64,000 bases of DNA from Psychrobacter sp. 1044 (lineage in GTDB: Bacteria > Pseudomonadota > Gammaproteobacteria > Pseudomonadales > Moraxellaceae). The notes under the pieces are model-generated. The model did no database searches. It was not told the DNA's origin and worked only from the letters and a program-made list of their open reading frames with translations. Numbering within the stretch: position 1 is the stretch's first letter; the number at the start of each line of letters is the position of its first letter. Of the stretch, positions 1 through 9,443 are shown one piece after another. Location of the stretch: the NCBI RefSeq assembly GCF_904846525.1, contig NZ_CAJHAZ010000001.1, positions 280,051 through 344,050 of the forward strand, given 5' to 3'. Made by a program: the position numbers and the translations under genes.

Positions 1-262
1 CTTGACCGCCGCGATCCGTTTTTATAATAGGCGTATTGGTACGTTGCAAGATGTGCTCTTCTTTACTTGCTTGCCCTAAAGTATAGACATCATTGTGATC
101 GACAATCCATAATTCGTCGGGTGTACGCAGTCCTTGCTGTTTTTTTAAGTCAATACGCGCAAGTGTACGTGCTAGCATCGCATCGAGAGTGGGAACGTAA
201 TCGGCTGTTGTTAGAGATTTGCTGATCAGTGTGTCATTAAGCTGTTGCGTGGTGTTTTGCAT
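1..262 (-). CDS. lipB: Octanoyltransferase LipB, N-terminal part (runs off the window)
   Basis: LipB moves an octanoyl group from acyl carrier protein onto lipoyl domains of 2-oxoacid dehydrogenases and GcvH, the first step of lipoate synthesis in the cytoplasm. Reading the minus strand from the ATG whose A is at 262 gives about 87 residues. They include the block [20 protein letters not shown] followed by [11 protein letters not shown], which are the family's conserved 'HxPVYTLGQAG' and 'DRGGQVTYHGPGQ' segments. The active-site lysine and cysteine would lie beyond the window edge. No good ribosome binding site precedes the ATG, so the exact start is less certain than the identity. The gene is divergent from the aldehyde dehydrogenase gene, with a mobile-element-like repeat in the spacer. 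Confidence 0.9.
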   Translation of the reverse strand, partial: MQNTTQQLNDTLISKSLTTADYVPTLDAMLARTLARIDLKKQQGLRTPDELWIVDHNDVYTLGQASKEEHILQRTNTPIIKTDRGGQ

Positions 263-627
263 GAGAGTCGCAGTCTTATTGTGGTCTGGTTCGAAGAGGT
301 GTATCACTGATATTCAGTCGTGATATCGATAGTGAGTGTAGCAGTTTTTGCGATTGGTACCCAAGATTATCTCTGGTCACGCTGTAAAACTCAACAATCA
401 AAACACTGATAAATGCCCTAACGGAGTAGCCATAATAAGCAAAAGTTCTCAGTGCTTAACATGAAATTTCTAGCATTGTGATGCGTGTTTATAGACACTT
501 ATTTCATACAGACGCAGGAGTCAACTTAATGTGCTGTTCATTGATTCGTTGATGCGCTACATTAAAGTGCAATGAATGGAATCGCATTACTTATATTCAG
601 GGGTGACCATCAATGTAACCCCTGATT
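263..627. other. Intergenic DNA upstream of lipB
   Basis: No coding region, RNA gene or convincing promoter could be recognised here. The stretch is AT-rich and presumably holds the divergent promoter for lipB. It ends at the inverted-repeat element. Confidence 0.5.
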
Positions 628-799
628 AGGGCGTGTCCTCAATTCAATCGATTATGCTTTAAATGGGCTAAAAATGGCTAAATTTTGCCAAACATCGTCA
701 AATAGCTTCTTAATATCTCGATATTATTTGCGCTACTTTCCTTGTTTGACGGCAATTTATCTCATGTTTATCACCATTTTTAAAATGAGGACAAGCCCT
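628..799. repeat. MITE-like inverted-repeat element, copy 1
   Basis: A 172-bp non-coding element that begins AGGGCGTGTCCTCAATT and ends with the imperfect inverse TGAGGACAAGCCCT. It is flanked by TA on both sides. Closely similar elements lie at 5813, 12835 and 30161. Copies 1 and 4 are nearly identical over their whole length. The interior encodes nothing and contains the conserved block ATCTCGATATTATTTGCGCT. Terminal inverted repeats, small size, TA flanks and multiple intergenic copies point to a non-autonomous transposable element. An IS630/Tc1-type helper is an inference from the TA flanks only. Confidence 0.8.
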
Positions 800-863
800 A
801 GAAATACAGAGTCTCTAACCCAATAGAGTATATTGACTCCAACGCAGATGACAAGGAAGATAA

Positions 864-2348
864 ATGACAGATAATAATCAAAACATGAATGAGCAGACCT
901 CAATCGACACGGATATGTTGCAGCAACCAGTGCCAAAATCGCCTAGTATTGCTAATACGGTTGATGAGATGCGAGCGCAATTTTCACGCTTACAAACGCT
1001 CAGTCGCACGCAGCCAATCAATGACTGGGCCACCCGTGAAACCCAACTAGACAGTCTAGAAGTCATGCTTAGCGATAACCAAGCCAGTTTCGCCAAAGCG
1101 ATCAGTGCCGACTTTGGTTATCGTAGCGAATCAGAGACCCAGTTTGCCGAGTTGTTTCCTAGCTTTACTGGTATCAGTCATGCCAAAAAGCACGGTAAAA
1201 AATGGATGAAAGTTCAGCGGGCTTCTATTTCAGCGCTGTATATGCCAGCTCATAATGAAATCCAGCCTCAGCCATTGGGCGTGGTTGGTATCATGGTGCC
1301 TTGGAACTATCCGCTATTTTTAGCAGTAGGACCGATGATTGATGCACTCACTGCTGGCAACAGAGTTATGATCAAGATGAGTGAAGCGGCACCGCAATTT
1401 GCCCAAGCATTTGCCAGTGCGATTGCTCGTTATTTTTCACCAGACATGATTTGTGTAGTACTGGGTGAGGTAGACATTGCGGTTGCTTTTAGTGAGCTGC
1501 CTTTTGATCATCTGCTTTATACGGGCTCTACGGCTGTGGGCAAAAAAGTCATGGCAGCGGCGGCTCCTAACTTAACACCCGTCACGCTCGAGCTGGGCGG
1601 TAAATCACCGGTCGTCGTGTTAGAGGGCGCAAACTTAGAAAACGCCGTCAATCGTGTGATGATGGGCAAAACACTAAATGCGGGTCAGACCTGTATTGCC
1701 CCTGATTATGTACTGATTCAGCGCCAATATCATGAAGAGTTTATCCATTTAGCAAAAGAGTGGATGGAAAAGCACTATCCAAATATTGAGACCAATCCAG
1801 ATTACTCACGTATTATCAATGGTGAACAATTTAAGCGTGTCAAAGGCTATCTAGATGCATTATCGAGCGATGGGATCCATAAGCTCACTGATGCTGAGTC
1901 TGATATCGAAACGCGTCTAATGCCGCCTGTCATCGTGAGTGAGCCTGCCCCCGATAGTGATGTGATGCAGGAAGAGATTTTTGCGCCGATTTTGCCATTG
2001 ATGCATTACGATACGCTTGATGATGCCATTCATTTTGTCAACGAGCGACCACGCCCACTGGCGTTATACGTTTTTGGTGATAACTATAACGCCCTAGAGA
2101 AAGTACGTAACAATACGGTCTCTGGTGGCCTATGTATTAATGAAGTGCTGATACATGTTGCCCAGCATGACTTACCGTTTGGTGGGGTTGGCGATTCAGG
2201 AACAGGGGCTTACCATGGTAAAGCGGGATTCGAGCGTCTTAGTCATATGAAACCAGTATTTGTACAATCCAAGCTGAATGGGTTGAATTTGTTGTTGCCA
2301 CCTTATGGCGGGTTGTTTAAAAAAGCCATGGCAATGTTTTTAAAATAA
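864..2348 (+). CDS. Coniferyl-aldehyde-dehydrogenase-type NAD(P)-dependent aldehyde dehydrogenase
   Basis: A soluble class-3-like aldehyde dehydrogenase that oxidises an aldehyde to its carboxylate with NAD(P). It has the Rossmann and catalytic landmarks of the superfamily: VPWNYP at about residue 145 (Asn148), a cofactor lysine near 171, the GSTAVG turn near 221, the general base Glu243 in LELGGKSP, and the nucleophile Cys277 in NAGQTCIAPDYV. The short class-3 form, the PWNYP variant and the C-terminal SHMKPVF resemble coniferyl aldehyde dehydrogenases (COG1012), but the physiological substrate cannot be read from sequence; medium-chain or aromatic aldehydes are both possible. The first 30 or so residues are polar and variable. 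The start has a plausible AAGGAAG ribosome binding site just upstream. It is a single gene ended by a hairpin terminator, and copy 1 of the repeat ends about 65 bp upstream. Confidence 0.85.
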   Translation: MTDNNQNMNEQTSIDTDMLQQPVPKSPSIANTVDEMRAQFSRLQTLSRTQPINDWATRETQLDSLEVMLSDNQASFAKAISADFGYRSESETQFAELFPSFTGISHAKKHGKKWMKVQRASISALYMPAHNEIQPQPLGVVGIMVPWNYPLFLAVGPMIDALTAGNRVMIKMSEAAPQFAQAFASAIARYFSPDMICVVLGEVDIAVAFSELPFDHLLYTGSTAVGKKVMAAAAPNLTPVTLELGGKSPVVVLEGANLENAVNRVMMGKTLNAGQTCIAPDYVLIQRQYHEEFIHLAKEWMEKHYPNIETNPDYSRIINGEQFKRVKGYLDALSSDGIHKLTDAESDIETRLMPPVIVSEPAPDSDVMQEEIFAPILPLMHYDTLDDAIHFVNERPRPLALYVFGDNYNALEKVRNNTVSGGLCINEVLIHVAQHDLPFGGVGDSGTGAYHGKAGFERLSHMKPVFVQSKLNGLNLLLPPYGGLFKKAMAMFLK

Positions 2349-2443
2349 CAAATGCTAAAGTGAGCAAAGTTGACATAGCTTTCATTCAAGTAAACAAAAA
2401 TACTTAATCATTGTGAGTAATCATATAAGCAACTTTAAAAAAC

Positions 2444-2473
2444 AGCATCTATCTCAATAGGTGCTATTTTTTT
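2444..2473 (+). terminator. Rho-independent terminator after the aldehyde dehydrogenase
   Basis: A nine-base-pair stem (AGCATCTAT / ATAGGTGCT, one G-T pair) with a CTCA loop is followed by ATTTTTTT. It lies about 95 bp past the stop codon. The rest of the 368-bp spacer up to the transporter gene holds nothing else recognised apart from a candidate promoter near its end. Confidence 0.8.
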
Positions 2474-2667
2474 GTATAAAAGTAAGCGATAAAAAATTAA
2501 TGAGCATTTGTCATCTTGTCTATAAATCGCTACACTTTGTAGTAAGCCTAAACGATAGTAGTATTAGTTTTAGATGAAGACGTTGCCTAGTCTTCAACGA
2601 CTGAATGAGCCATCAGCGACTGAATGAGTCATAAGCAGTACAGGCTTGGCGTAAAGCAATAATATTA

Positions 2668-2695
2668 TTGACTTGAGCGTTAATTTCCATAATAA
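2668..2695 (+). promoter_or_regulatory. Candidate sigma-70 promoter of the betaine-type transporter operon
   Basis: TTGACT and TAATAA are separated by 16 bp, ending about 20 bp before the start codon; AGGA lies six bases before the ATG. The match is by eye only, and the very short leader that it implies is a reason for caution. Confidence 0.4.
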
Positions 2696-2716
2696 AAATT
2701 ATAAATAGGACATCTT

Positions 2717-4648
2717 ATGCGCCAATGGATTGCGTTAAGTTTACTATGCATGAGCACACTGTTACTGCCAGTATCGGCATCAGCAGCCTGCGACTCACCA
2801 ATCAAATTTGGCGCTCTGACATGGGAGAGCGGTCAGTTTATCTCTGGGGTGCTTAAGTACATCGCTGAAGATGGCTACGATTGTGCGATCGAAGAAGTGC
2901 CGGGTGCTGGTCCTGCACTCGAAACGGCATTGTCACAAAACGATATTCAAGTGATTGGGGAGCAGTGGGTTGGACGCTCGCCAATCATGGAACAAGCCAT
3001 TGAGCAGAATAAAGTGGCAGTCATCGGTGATACGCTCAAAGGCGGCGCAACTCAAGGCTGGTACGTACCCAAATATGTATTAGAAGAAAACCCAGGTCTA
3101 CGCCGCTATCAAGATTTGCCTAAATATGCTGAGCTGTTTAAAGATCCCGAAGACCCTAGCAAATCACGCTTTATGAATTGTCCGTCTGGTTGGACGTGTG
3201 AGATTTTCAATACTCGCTTGCTGAAAAGTACAGGTTTGGACAGTATCTTTAATAATGCCCATCCCGGCACTGGGGCGGCGCTCGACGCCGAGATTGCCTC
3301 TGCTTTTGAGCAACATAAGCCACTACTGTTTTATTACTGGCAGCCTACGGGCTTGATGGCAAAATATGACTTTGCGCCATTAGAGTTCCCTGCCCATGAT
3401 GACGCCTGTTGGCAAGACTTATTACGAGCGGATGGCACCGCCGACTGTGTGTCTGGCTTCCCTGTCTCACCTTTAGGTATCGCAGTATCTACCTCCTTTA
3501 TTGAATCCAATCCAGAGCTTGCTGATGTTTTTAAAAAAGTTCAGTTTAGCTCCGATGAGCTCAATGGCGCTATCTTGGAGATGAGTGAAAATAAACGCAG
3601 TGGCGATGAGCAAGCACTAGCATTTTTGCATAAATATCCGAGCGTCTGGCAAGCATGGTTGTCTGATGAAGCAGCCAGTAACCTTGCGGCTAAGCTAGGC
3701 ATTAGCTTAACGGGCGAGGCTATCACTGCGGATGCAACCGCCTCTAGCACTAATCGAGCGACCTCATTATCGAGCTTTCCTTCTTGGTCACTTGAGACAC
3801 CGCTTAATAATACATTGGCAAGCGTTGTCCAAAATTATGGCGATGTGTTTCGTACTGTCAGTACCATGGCGTTAACCTATCTATTGCTGCCGATTGAGCG
3901 TCTATTAACCACTATGCCGCCTTGGCTCATCATTGCGCTTGTGACCGTATTGGCATGGTTTGGTGTCCGTAAAATCTGGTTTGCACTGGCATGCGGCGCC
4001 GGACTTTTTCTCATTGGTGCATTTGGACTATGGGGCGCATTGATTGATACTTTGGCACTGCTCATCGTATCAGTGTTGGTGACCGTCGTGATTGGTATTC
4101 CTATTGGCATTGCTATGTCGGGCAGTAAAATTCTTCGCAAGGTTGTGACGCCGATTCTGGATGTGATGCAGACCATGCCAAGTTTTGTCTATTTGATACC
4201 CGTATTGATGCTATTTGGGATTGGCAAAGTGCCTGCGTTATTTGCCACTATTATTTATGCCTTGCCGCCACTGATTCGGCTGACGACATTGGGGATTACC
4301 CAAGTCAATCACGAGATGGTCGAAGCAGGGCGCTCGTTCGGTAGCACACACTTGCAGCTGCTCATTTGGATTAAATTGCCGCAAGCATTACCCAGTATTA
4401 TGGCGGGCGTGAATCAAGCGGTGATGATGTCGCTCTCTATGGTGGTGCTCGCTTCTATGATTGGTGCACCGGGGCTTGGCGAAGATGTGTTGCAATCGAT
4501 TCAAACGCTTAATATCGGTCAGGGCTTGCAAGCAGGCACGGCGATTGTCATCGTTGCCATTATCATTGACCGTATCACCCAAGCGTTCGGTCAAGGTAAG
4601 CGTGCTCGGCAAAAAACCATCGATGCTGGCAGGCATCCCATTGGTTAA
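2717..4648 (+). CDS. Glycine betaine/proline-type ABC transporter: substrate-binding protein fused to permease
   Basis: One polypeptide carries both the extracytoplasmic binding domain and the membrane domain of a compatible-solute importer. Residues 1-24 look like a signal peptide (hydrophobic stretch ending SASA). Residues about 25-340 form the OpuAC/ProX-like binding domain (EDGYDCAIEEVPGAGPALE, GEQWVGRSPIMEQAI). After a Ser/Thr-rich linker, residues about 370-640 contain several membrane helices and the ProW-type EAGRSFG signature that contacts the ATPase. The domain order, binding domain first, differs from the permease-first fusions best known in Gram-positives. The ATPase gene follows about 75 bp downstream, so the two genes together make a full importer. 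The substrate is inferred as glycine betaine, proline betaine or choline from family resemblance. Osmotic regulation is likely but not visible. Confidence 0.88.
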   Translation: MRQWIALSLLCMSTLLLPVSASAACDSPIKFGALTWESGQFISGVLKYIAEDGYDCAIEEVPGAGPALETALSQNDIQVIGEQWVGRSPIMEQAIEQNKVAVIGDTLKGGATQGWYVPKYVLEENPGLRRYQDLPKYAELFKDPEDPSKSRFMNCPSGWTCEIFNTRLLKSTGLDSIFNNAHPGTGAALDAEIASAFEQHKPLLFYYWQPTGLMAKYDFAPLEFPAHDDACWQDLLRADGTADCVSGFPVSPLGIAVSTSFIESNPELADVFKKVQFSSDELNGAILEMSENKRSGDEQALAFLHKYPSVWQAWLSDEAASNLAAKLGISLTGEAITADATASSTNRATSLSSFPSWSLETPLNNTLASVVQNYGDVFRTVSTMALTYLLLPIERLLTTMPPWLIIALVTVLAWFGVRKIWFALACGAGLFLIGAFGLWGALIDTLALLIVSVLVTVVIGIPIGIAMSGSKILRKVVTPILDVMQTMPSFVYLIPVLMLFGIGKVPALFATIIYALPPLIRLTTLGITQVNHEMVEAGRSFGSTHLQLLIWIKLPQALPSIMAGVNQAVMMSLSMVVLASMIGAPGLGEDVLQSIQTLNIGQGLQAGTAIVIVAIIIDRITQAFGQGKRARQKTIDAGRHPIG

Positions 4649-4654
4649 TTATCA

Positions 4655-4723
4655 GTGCCATGGTCGAATGTTCAACACGCCCTAATCATAATGATAACTA
4701 GAAAAATAAAAATGAGAACCATC
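4655..4723 (+). other. Permease-ATPase junction
   Basis: The 75 bases between the fused permease gene and the ATPase gene contain an in-frame GTG (4655) and two ATG codons (4694, 4712). The GAGAA five bases before the ATG at 4724 decides the start. No terminator is present, so the two genes should share one transcript. Confidence 0.5.
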
Positions 4724-5632
4724 ATGAATCATATTCAATTGGAAAATATCAGCAAGATTTATAATGCCAATAGCTCGCAAGCAAAGTCTGCATTGGCATT
4801 ACTAGCAGAAGGTATGGATAGTATTCAGGTAAAGGAACAAACAGGCTATTCGGTCGGGCTTTATGACATCAATTTAAGCGTTAAAGCAGGTGAGCTGCAT
4901 TGTATTATGGGCTTGTCAGGTTCAGGAAAATCAACCTTGATACGCCATATCAATCGTTTGATTGACCCAACCAGCGGTAAAATATGGGTTGATACTTCTA
5001 TTAATGCTAAGCCGTCTACTATTACTAAGCCCTCCACTAATGCCAAACCCTCTGCTGATTTATTAGAAAATGGAAGATCATCGTCTGCTATTAATGTTTT
5101 AGAGCTAAATGATAAAGCGCTACAGCATTATCGCCAGCAGACAATCAGTATGGTTTTTCAGCATTTTGGTTTGGTGCCACATATGACGGCGCTGCAAAAC
5201 GTCGCTTACGGCTTGCGAGTGCGAAAAATGAGTATCAAAGAACGCCACGAGGTTGCTCGGCATTGGCTTAATGAAGTTGGGCTAGCAAATTTGGAGAAAA
5301 GTTACCCTGATGAGCTGTCAGGAGGGATGCAGCAGCGTGTCGGGCTGGCGCGTGCCTTAGCAACCGATAATCCGATATTGTTGATGGACGAGGCTTTCTC
5401 TGCCCTTGATCCGCTCATTCGTGCCCAATTACAAGACCAACTACTTGAGCTACAAGCACGGCTAAACAAAACCATCGTCTTTATCACTCATGATATCGAT
5501 GAAGCGATTAAGGTGGGTCAGCGCATTAGTATTTTAAATGGCGGGCGTTTGGTACAAACGGATACACCCAGTGAATTGCGCCATAACCCAGCTGATGAGT
5601 ATGTGGCTCAGTTTATGGGTGCCAAAATTTAA
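4724..5632 (+). CDS. Betaine-type ABC transporter ATP-binding subunit (ProV/OpuAA-like)
   Basis: Cytoplasmic ATPase that powers the fused importer encoded just upstream. From the chosen ATG (GAGAA five bases before it) the protein has 302 residues. Walker A is GLSGSGKST (63-71), the Q-loop lies in VFQHFGLVPH, the signature is LSGGMQQR, Walker B is ILLMDEAFSALDP, and the H-loop is in ITHD. Upstream GTG and ATG codons in frame (4655, 4712) would add only unconserved residues. It is shorter than E. coli ProV (400 aa) and has no C-terminal CBS pair, so the CBS-based ionic-strength sensing known for OpuA is absent. Oddly, about 30 extra residues (roughly 92-122) sit between Walker A and the Q-loop and include three tandem copies of a KPS-containing hexapeptide, encoded by 18-bp DNA repeats. 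Confidence 0.9.
   Translation: MNHIQLENISKIYNANSSQAKSALALLAEGMDSIQVKEQTGYSVGLYDINLSVKAGELHCIMGLSGSGKSTLIRHINRLIDPTSGKIWVDTSINAKPSTITKPSTNAKPSADLLENGRSSSAINVLELNDKALQHYRQQTISMVFQHFGLVPHMTALQNVAYGLRVRKMSIKERHEVARHWLNEVGLANLEKSYPDELSGGMQQRVGLARALATDNPILLMDEAFSALDPLIRAQLQDQLLELQARLNKTIVFITHDIDEAIKVGQRISILNGGRLVQTDTPSELRHNPADEYVAQFMGAKI
5003..5056 (+). repeat. Three tandem 18-bp repeats inside the ABC ATPase gene
   Basis: Units AATGCTAAGCCGTCTACT, ATTACTAAGCCCTCCACT and AATGCCAAACCCTCTGCT are adjacent and in frame. They encode NAKPST, ITKPST and NAKPSA. Most differences lie at third codon positions, which suggests the peptide has been tolerated or kept since the duplication. Confidence 0.85.
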
Positions 5633-5812
5633 TTTAAAAATAATACGACGTTTTATAAAATGCTGTTTTATAAATGGCACCTGCAAAATGATAGATTTCT
5701 GTCTATATCATTATTCTTACACTGTTGTTAAAAAAGTGTAGCAACCCATTAGTTACTATTAAAGTAAACTCCATCATCGATGTATACTATTAAGATACTC
5801 TAATAATGTATT

Positions 5813-5983
5813 AGGGCGTGTCCTCAATCTGAACGAAAGCAACCAAATGGACTGAAAACGGTTAGATTTTGCCAAGCTAAGTCAAATAGCTGATTCATAT
5901 CTCGATATTATTTGCGCTATTTTCCTTGTTTGACGGCAATTTATCTCATTCTTATCATCATTTTTAAAATGAGGACACGCCCT
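5813..5983. repeat. MITE-like inverted-repeat element, copy 2
   Basis: A 171-bp copy of the element, with perfect outer ends AGGGCGTGTCCTCA and TGAGGACACGCCCT and TA on both flanks. It lies in the 460-bp gap between the ABC ATPase gene and the sulfoxide reductase gene, which otherwise shows nothing recognisable. Confidence 0.82.
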
Positions 5984-6092
5984 AGCTTTGCTAAAATTTC
6001 GATTTATCCACTCTCATTGATCACGTAAGAAGACCATGAGCGAGCATAAAAACTCAGTTTATGATCGTAAGACTTCGTAAAAAGGACCTCGC

Positions 6093-7907
6093 ATGCCGCA
6101 TAAGAAAATTCGCCATAATGATCGTAGTCATACTAATAAATTAGCGACAGACTCACCACGTGATTCATCACGTTGGCTAAAGAATGTCAGTGCCGTTGGT
6201 GTCACGACAGTACTGAGTGCTGGCATATTGGTCGCTTGTGGACAAATGAGTTGTGCGGAGAGCAATGCAAGTAGCACGACTAAATCAGCCAAGCAAAACA
6301 GTGGAGTAACTAGCTCACGTGATATGTTGCCCTCCGATATGCTTGGGCAAATGCAAGCACTGCCGCAATTGACAAAAGGCTTAGGTGACACGGGCACAGC
6401 CGTCATTGATCCTAATAAACCAACCTTGATTAAATTTTGGGCAAGCTGGTGCCCATTATGCTTGGGCACGTTGGCAGAAACCGAAGAATGGCGTACCGAT
6501 CCCAAGTTCGCTGATTTAAATGTCGTGACTGTTGTCAGTCCCGGTCATCTAAACGAAAAAGCCGATAGCGACTTTAGCACTTGGTATGCAGGCGTCCAAG
6601 CAGACTATCCAAAGCTACCAGTATTGTCTGACGCTTCAGGCGAGCTGATTAATAAACTTGGTGTGCAAGTTTATCCAAGCTGGGCGATACTCGATAAAAG
6701 CGGCAACTTGGTACATTTGGTGAAAGGCAATATATCGGTAGAGCAAGCCTATGCTCTCGCTGAAAATGCCAATAATGATTTTGCTGAGCTTAAAACAGGT
6801 AGTGCTAAACCAGCAAACGCGCAAACCTTAGACAACAACAGCAAGATTGAAACTATCAAACAAAAAGATGGCGTTTATTATAACGATAAAGGCAAAGCGA
6901 TTAATACGCGCTCAATTTATTTGGCAGGTGGCTGTTTTTGGGGCGTAGAAGCTTACATGGAGCGCGTCGAGGGTGTCGTCGATGCAGTATCAGGCTATGT
7001 CAATGGCGATACTGCTAATCCAAGCTATGAGCAAGTGATTCGTGGCTCAGGTCATGCCGAAGCTGTCAAAGTCACTTATGATGCGGACAAAACAGACCTT
7101 GATACTATCTTAAAATACTACTTTCGCGTGATTGATCCAACCAGCCTCAACAAACAGGGCAATGATCGCGGTGTGCAGTACCGCTCAGGCGTTTATTACA
7201 CCGATAAAGAAGATAAAGCAGTGATTGATGCTGCCCTCCAACGTGTGCAAAGCCAGTATAAACAAAAAATTGTAGTAGAAAATGAGCTGCTAGACAATTT
7301 CTACTTAGCTGAAATGTACCATCAGGATTATCTGGCAAAAAATCCAAACGGCTATTGTCATGTTGATTTAAGCCTTGCCGATGATAAGCCAGAAGGCACT
7401 GCGCGTACCAAGCTTTCACCTGCAAGTACCGTTGCTGAGACCTTAGATCCTAAGCGTTATGCAGGATTTGATAAAGGCGCATTGAAAAATACGTTGACCA
7501 AAGCACAATACAATATCACGCAAGATGCCGGTACTGAGCGCGCCTTTAGCCATGAATATGATGACTTATTTGCACCCGGTATCTATGTCGACGTGGTGAG
7601 CGGTGAGCCTTTATTTTTATCAACCGATAAGTACCAGTCTGGCTGTGGTTGGCCAAGCTTTACCAAGCCGATTGATATGCAAGTCATTACTCAGCATGAA
7701 GATACAGCCTTTAATATGGTACGTACTGAAGTTCGTTCGCGAGTAGCAGACTCACATCTGGGTCACGTATTCCCTGATGGGCCAAAAGATCGTGGCGGTC
7801 TGCGCTATTGTATCAATGGCGGGGCGCTACAGTTTATTCCAGTCGATGTGATGCCGCAGTCAGGCTATGCGCCATTAGTGAAGTTGGTTAAGCCTGCAAA
7901 ACCTTAA
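6093..7907 (+). CDS. msrAB: Trifunctional methionine sulfoxide reductase MsrAB (PilB type), exported lipoprotein
   Basis: It repairs oxidised methionines in envelope proteins. Three domains follow one another as in Neisseria PilB: a thioredoxin-like domain (about 85-235) with FWASWCPLC, Cys120 and Cys123; MsrA (about 273-425) with GGCFWG, nucleophile Cys281, for the S-epimer; and MsrB (about 462-595) with SGCGWPSF (Cys518, recycling) and RYCINGG (Cys573, nucleophile) for the R-epimer. The thioredoxin domain is known in the Neisseria protein to be reduced by DsbD and to regenerate the two reductases. The N-terminus has a basic region, a hydrophobic segment and LVAC at Cys49, a good lipobox, so a lipid-anchored periplasmic protein is expected. 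The 48-residue export signal is unusually long. The gene is monocistronic with its own terminator. Confidence 0.95.
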   Translation: MPHKKIRHNDRSHTNKLATDSPRDSSRWLKNVSAVGVTTVLSAGILVACGQMSCAESNASSTTKSAKQNSGVTSSRDMLPSDMLGQMQALPQLTKGLGDTGTAVIDPNKPTLIKFWASWCPLCLGTLAETEEWRTDPKFADLNVVTVVSPGHLNEKADSDFSTWYAGVQADYPKLPVLSDASGELINKLGVQVYPSWAILDKSGNLVHLVKGNISVEQAYALAENANNDFAELKTGSAKPANAQTLDNNSKIETIKQKDGVYYNDKGKAINTRSIYLAGGCFWGVEAYMERVEGVVDAVSGYVNGDTANPSYEQVIRGSGHAEAVKVTYDADKTDLDTILKYYFRVIDPTSLNKQGNDRGVQYRSGVYYTDKEDKAVIDAALQRVQSQYKQKIVVENELLDNFYLAEMYHQDYLAKNPNGYCHVDLSLADDKPEGTARTKLSPASTVAETLDPKRYAGFDKGALKNTLTKAQYNITQDAGTERAFSHEYDDLFAPGIYVDVVSGEPLFLSTDKYQSGCGWPSFTKPIDMQVITQHEDTAFNMVRTEVRSRVADSHLGHVFPDGPKDRGGLRYCINGGALQFIPVDVMPQSGYAPLVKLVKPAKP

Positions 7908-7937
7908 TTATTAATACTGATAATCGACTTTATATAG

Positions 7938-7968
7938 AGACGTTAAGATAATTCTTAGCGTCTTTTTT
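7938..7968 (+). terminator. Terminator of msrAB
   Basis: An 11-bp stem (AGACGTTAAGA / TCTTAGCGTCT, one G-T pair) with a four-base loop runs into a T tract. It lies 30 bp after the stop codon. Confidence 0.88.
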
Positions 7969-8189
7969 ATGATTGATGCCTTGAGCATAATTACTATCAC
8001 AGCATGATGGTTCGTTTTATTATCGTTGTATTTTTGCTGTTATAGCCGTTGAATTATGAAAAACCAACCAAACTTCGTTATACTCAAAAGCTGAGCGTTT
8101 TCTATTATTTATACTTTTATAGTTATGTATACCTATTTCGTCGCTGGATTTGTTTGGCGGCTTTTCATTTTTGTATTTAAGGCTGTAAC

Positions 8190-9431
8190 ATGACCGTTAC
8201 TCATACCTCTAAACCTTTCGAACCTATTATTACCTCTTTACTCGATAATGATTTATATAAATTTACGATGCTGCAAGCCATGCTGCATCAGTTTCCACAG
8301 ACACATGGTGTGTATCGCTTTCGCTGCCGTAATAACAAAGACACGCTGTATCCATTGGCTGATATTAAAGAGGCGCTAGAGCAGCAGTTAGACAATTTAT
8401 GTGAATTACGATTTTTAGAGGATGAACTAGAGTACTTACGTGGTTTGCGCTTTATGCGCTCAGACTTCGTTGACTATCTAGAATTGTTTAAGTTGAAACG
8501 TCGTTTTATTACCGTCAGTACGGATGATAAAGGTCGCTTATTTATCGATATCGAAGGGCCGATGATTCAAGCGATGTTCTTTGAAGTGTTTGTACTCGCC
8601 ATCGTTAATGAGCTGTATTTTGATGCGCTATCGAATGCCAGTGTGATTGAAGAAGGTCAGCGCAGATTGGATGAAAAAGTCACATTGTTGCATCAATATG
8701 CGACAGAGCAGGCAAAATGTGATGCTAATACGCCGCCATTAATCATCGCTGATTTTGGTACTCGTAGACGTTTTAGCAAAGCTTGGCAAGCCCATGTGGT
8801 TGAGACTTTGCATAAAGCGGAACCAAAAATAGTGAGCGGTACTTCCAACGTGTATTTAGCGAAAAAGCTCGGAATGACGCCAATCGGTACGATGGCACAT
8901 GAGTTTATGCAGGCATTTCAGGCTTTGGATGTGCGTTTACGTGATTCACAAAAAGCGGCGCTTGAAGCGTGGGTGCATGAATATCGTGGCGATTTGGGTA
9001 TTGCGCTGACCGATGTCGTTGGCATGGATGCGTTTTTACGCGATTTTGATTTGTATTTCGCTAAGCTGTTTGATGGTTTACGTCACGATAGCGGCGACCC
9101 GTATATCTGGGGTGATAAGGCGATTGCTCATTATAAAAATCTTAAAATAGACCCAAGAACGAAGATTTTAACCTTTAGTGATGGCTTAGATTTGGATAAA
9201 GCTTGGGATTTACATCAGTATTTTAAAGGTCAAATAAAGACCAGCTTTGGTATTGGTACTAACCTCACCAACGATATGGGTATCACCCCAATAAATATTG
9301 TCTTAAAATTGGTTGAATGCAATGGGCAGCCAGTTGCTAAGCTGTCAGACAGTCCAGGCAAGACCATGATTAATAACGACACGTATCTTGCCTATTTGCG
9401 CCAAGTATTTGAAGTCGACGAGCCTGAATAG
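8190..9431 (+). CDS. pncB: Nicotinate phosphoribosyltransferase
   Basis: Converts nicotinate and PRPP to nicotinate mononucleotide in NAD salvage, coupled to ATP hydrolysis. The protein has the family N-terminus [21 protein letters not shown] and a central GTMAHEF segment. Its His237 corresponds to the histidine that is transiently phosphorylated in the Salmonella enzyme. [19 protein letters not shown] and [11 protein letters not shown] are the PRPP/phosphate-binding blocks. At 413 residues it matches the usual length of about 400. It is a single gene, convergent with xseB with only 12 bp between the stop codons, and no separate hairpin was seen there. Confidence 0.95.
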   Translation: MTVTHTSKPFEPIITSLLDNDLYKFTMLQAMLHQFPQTHGVYRFRCRNNKDTLYPLADIKEALEQQLDNLCELRFLEDELEYLRGLRFMRSDFVDYLELFKLKRRFITVSTDDKGRLFIDIEGPMIQAMFFEVFVLAIVNELYFDALSNASVIEEGQRRLDEKVTLLHQYATEQAKCDANTPPLIIADFGTRRRFSKAWQAHVVETLHKAEPKIVSGTSNVYLAKKLGMTPIGTMAHEFMQAFQALDVRLRDSQKAALEAWVHEYRGDLGIALTDVVGMDAFLRDFDLYFAKLFDGLRHDSGDPYIWGDKAIAHYKNLKIDPRTKILTFSDGLDLDKAWDLHQYFKGQIKTSFGIGTNLTNDMGITPINIVLKLVECNGQPVAKLSDSPGKTMINNDTYLAYLRQVFEVDEPE

Positions 9432-9443
9432 AATTGACTTAAC

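Noticed and set aside
864..2348. Aldehyde dehydrogenase as betaine-aldehyde dehydrogenase BetB, given the betaine transporter nearby
   Set aside because: The motifs and short form fit the coniferyl-aldehyde/class-3 group, a terminator separates the genes, and no betA, betI or betT is present.
3877..4176. Minus-strand open frame inside the betaine permease gene
   Set aside because: Fully within a conserved coding sequence, with no family resemblance. Similar shadows inside secD, rpoD, nrdA and bamD were rejected in the same way.
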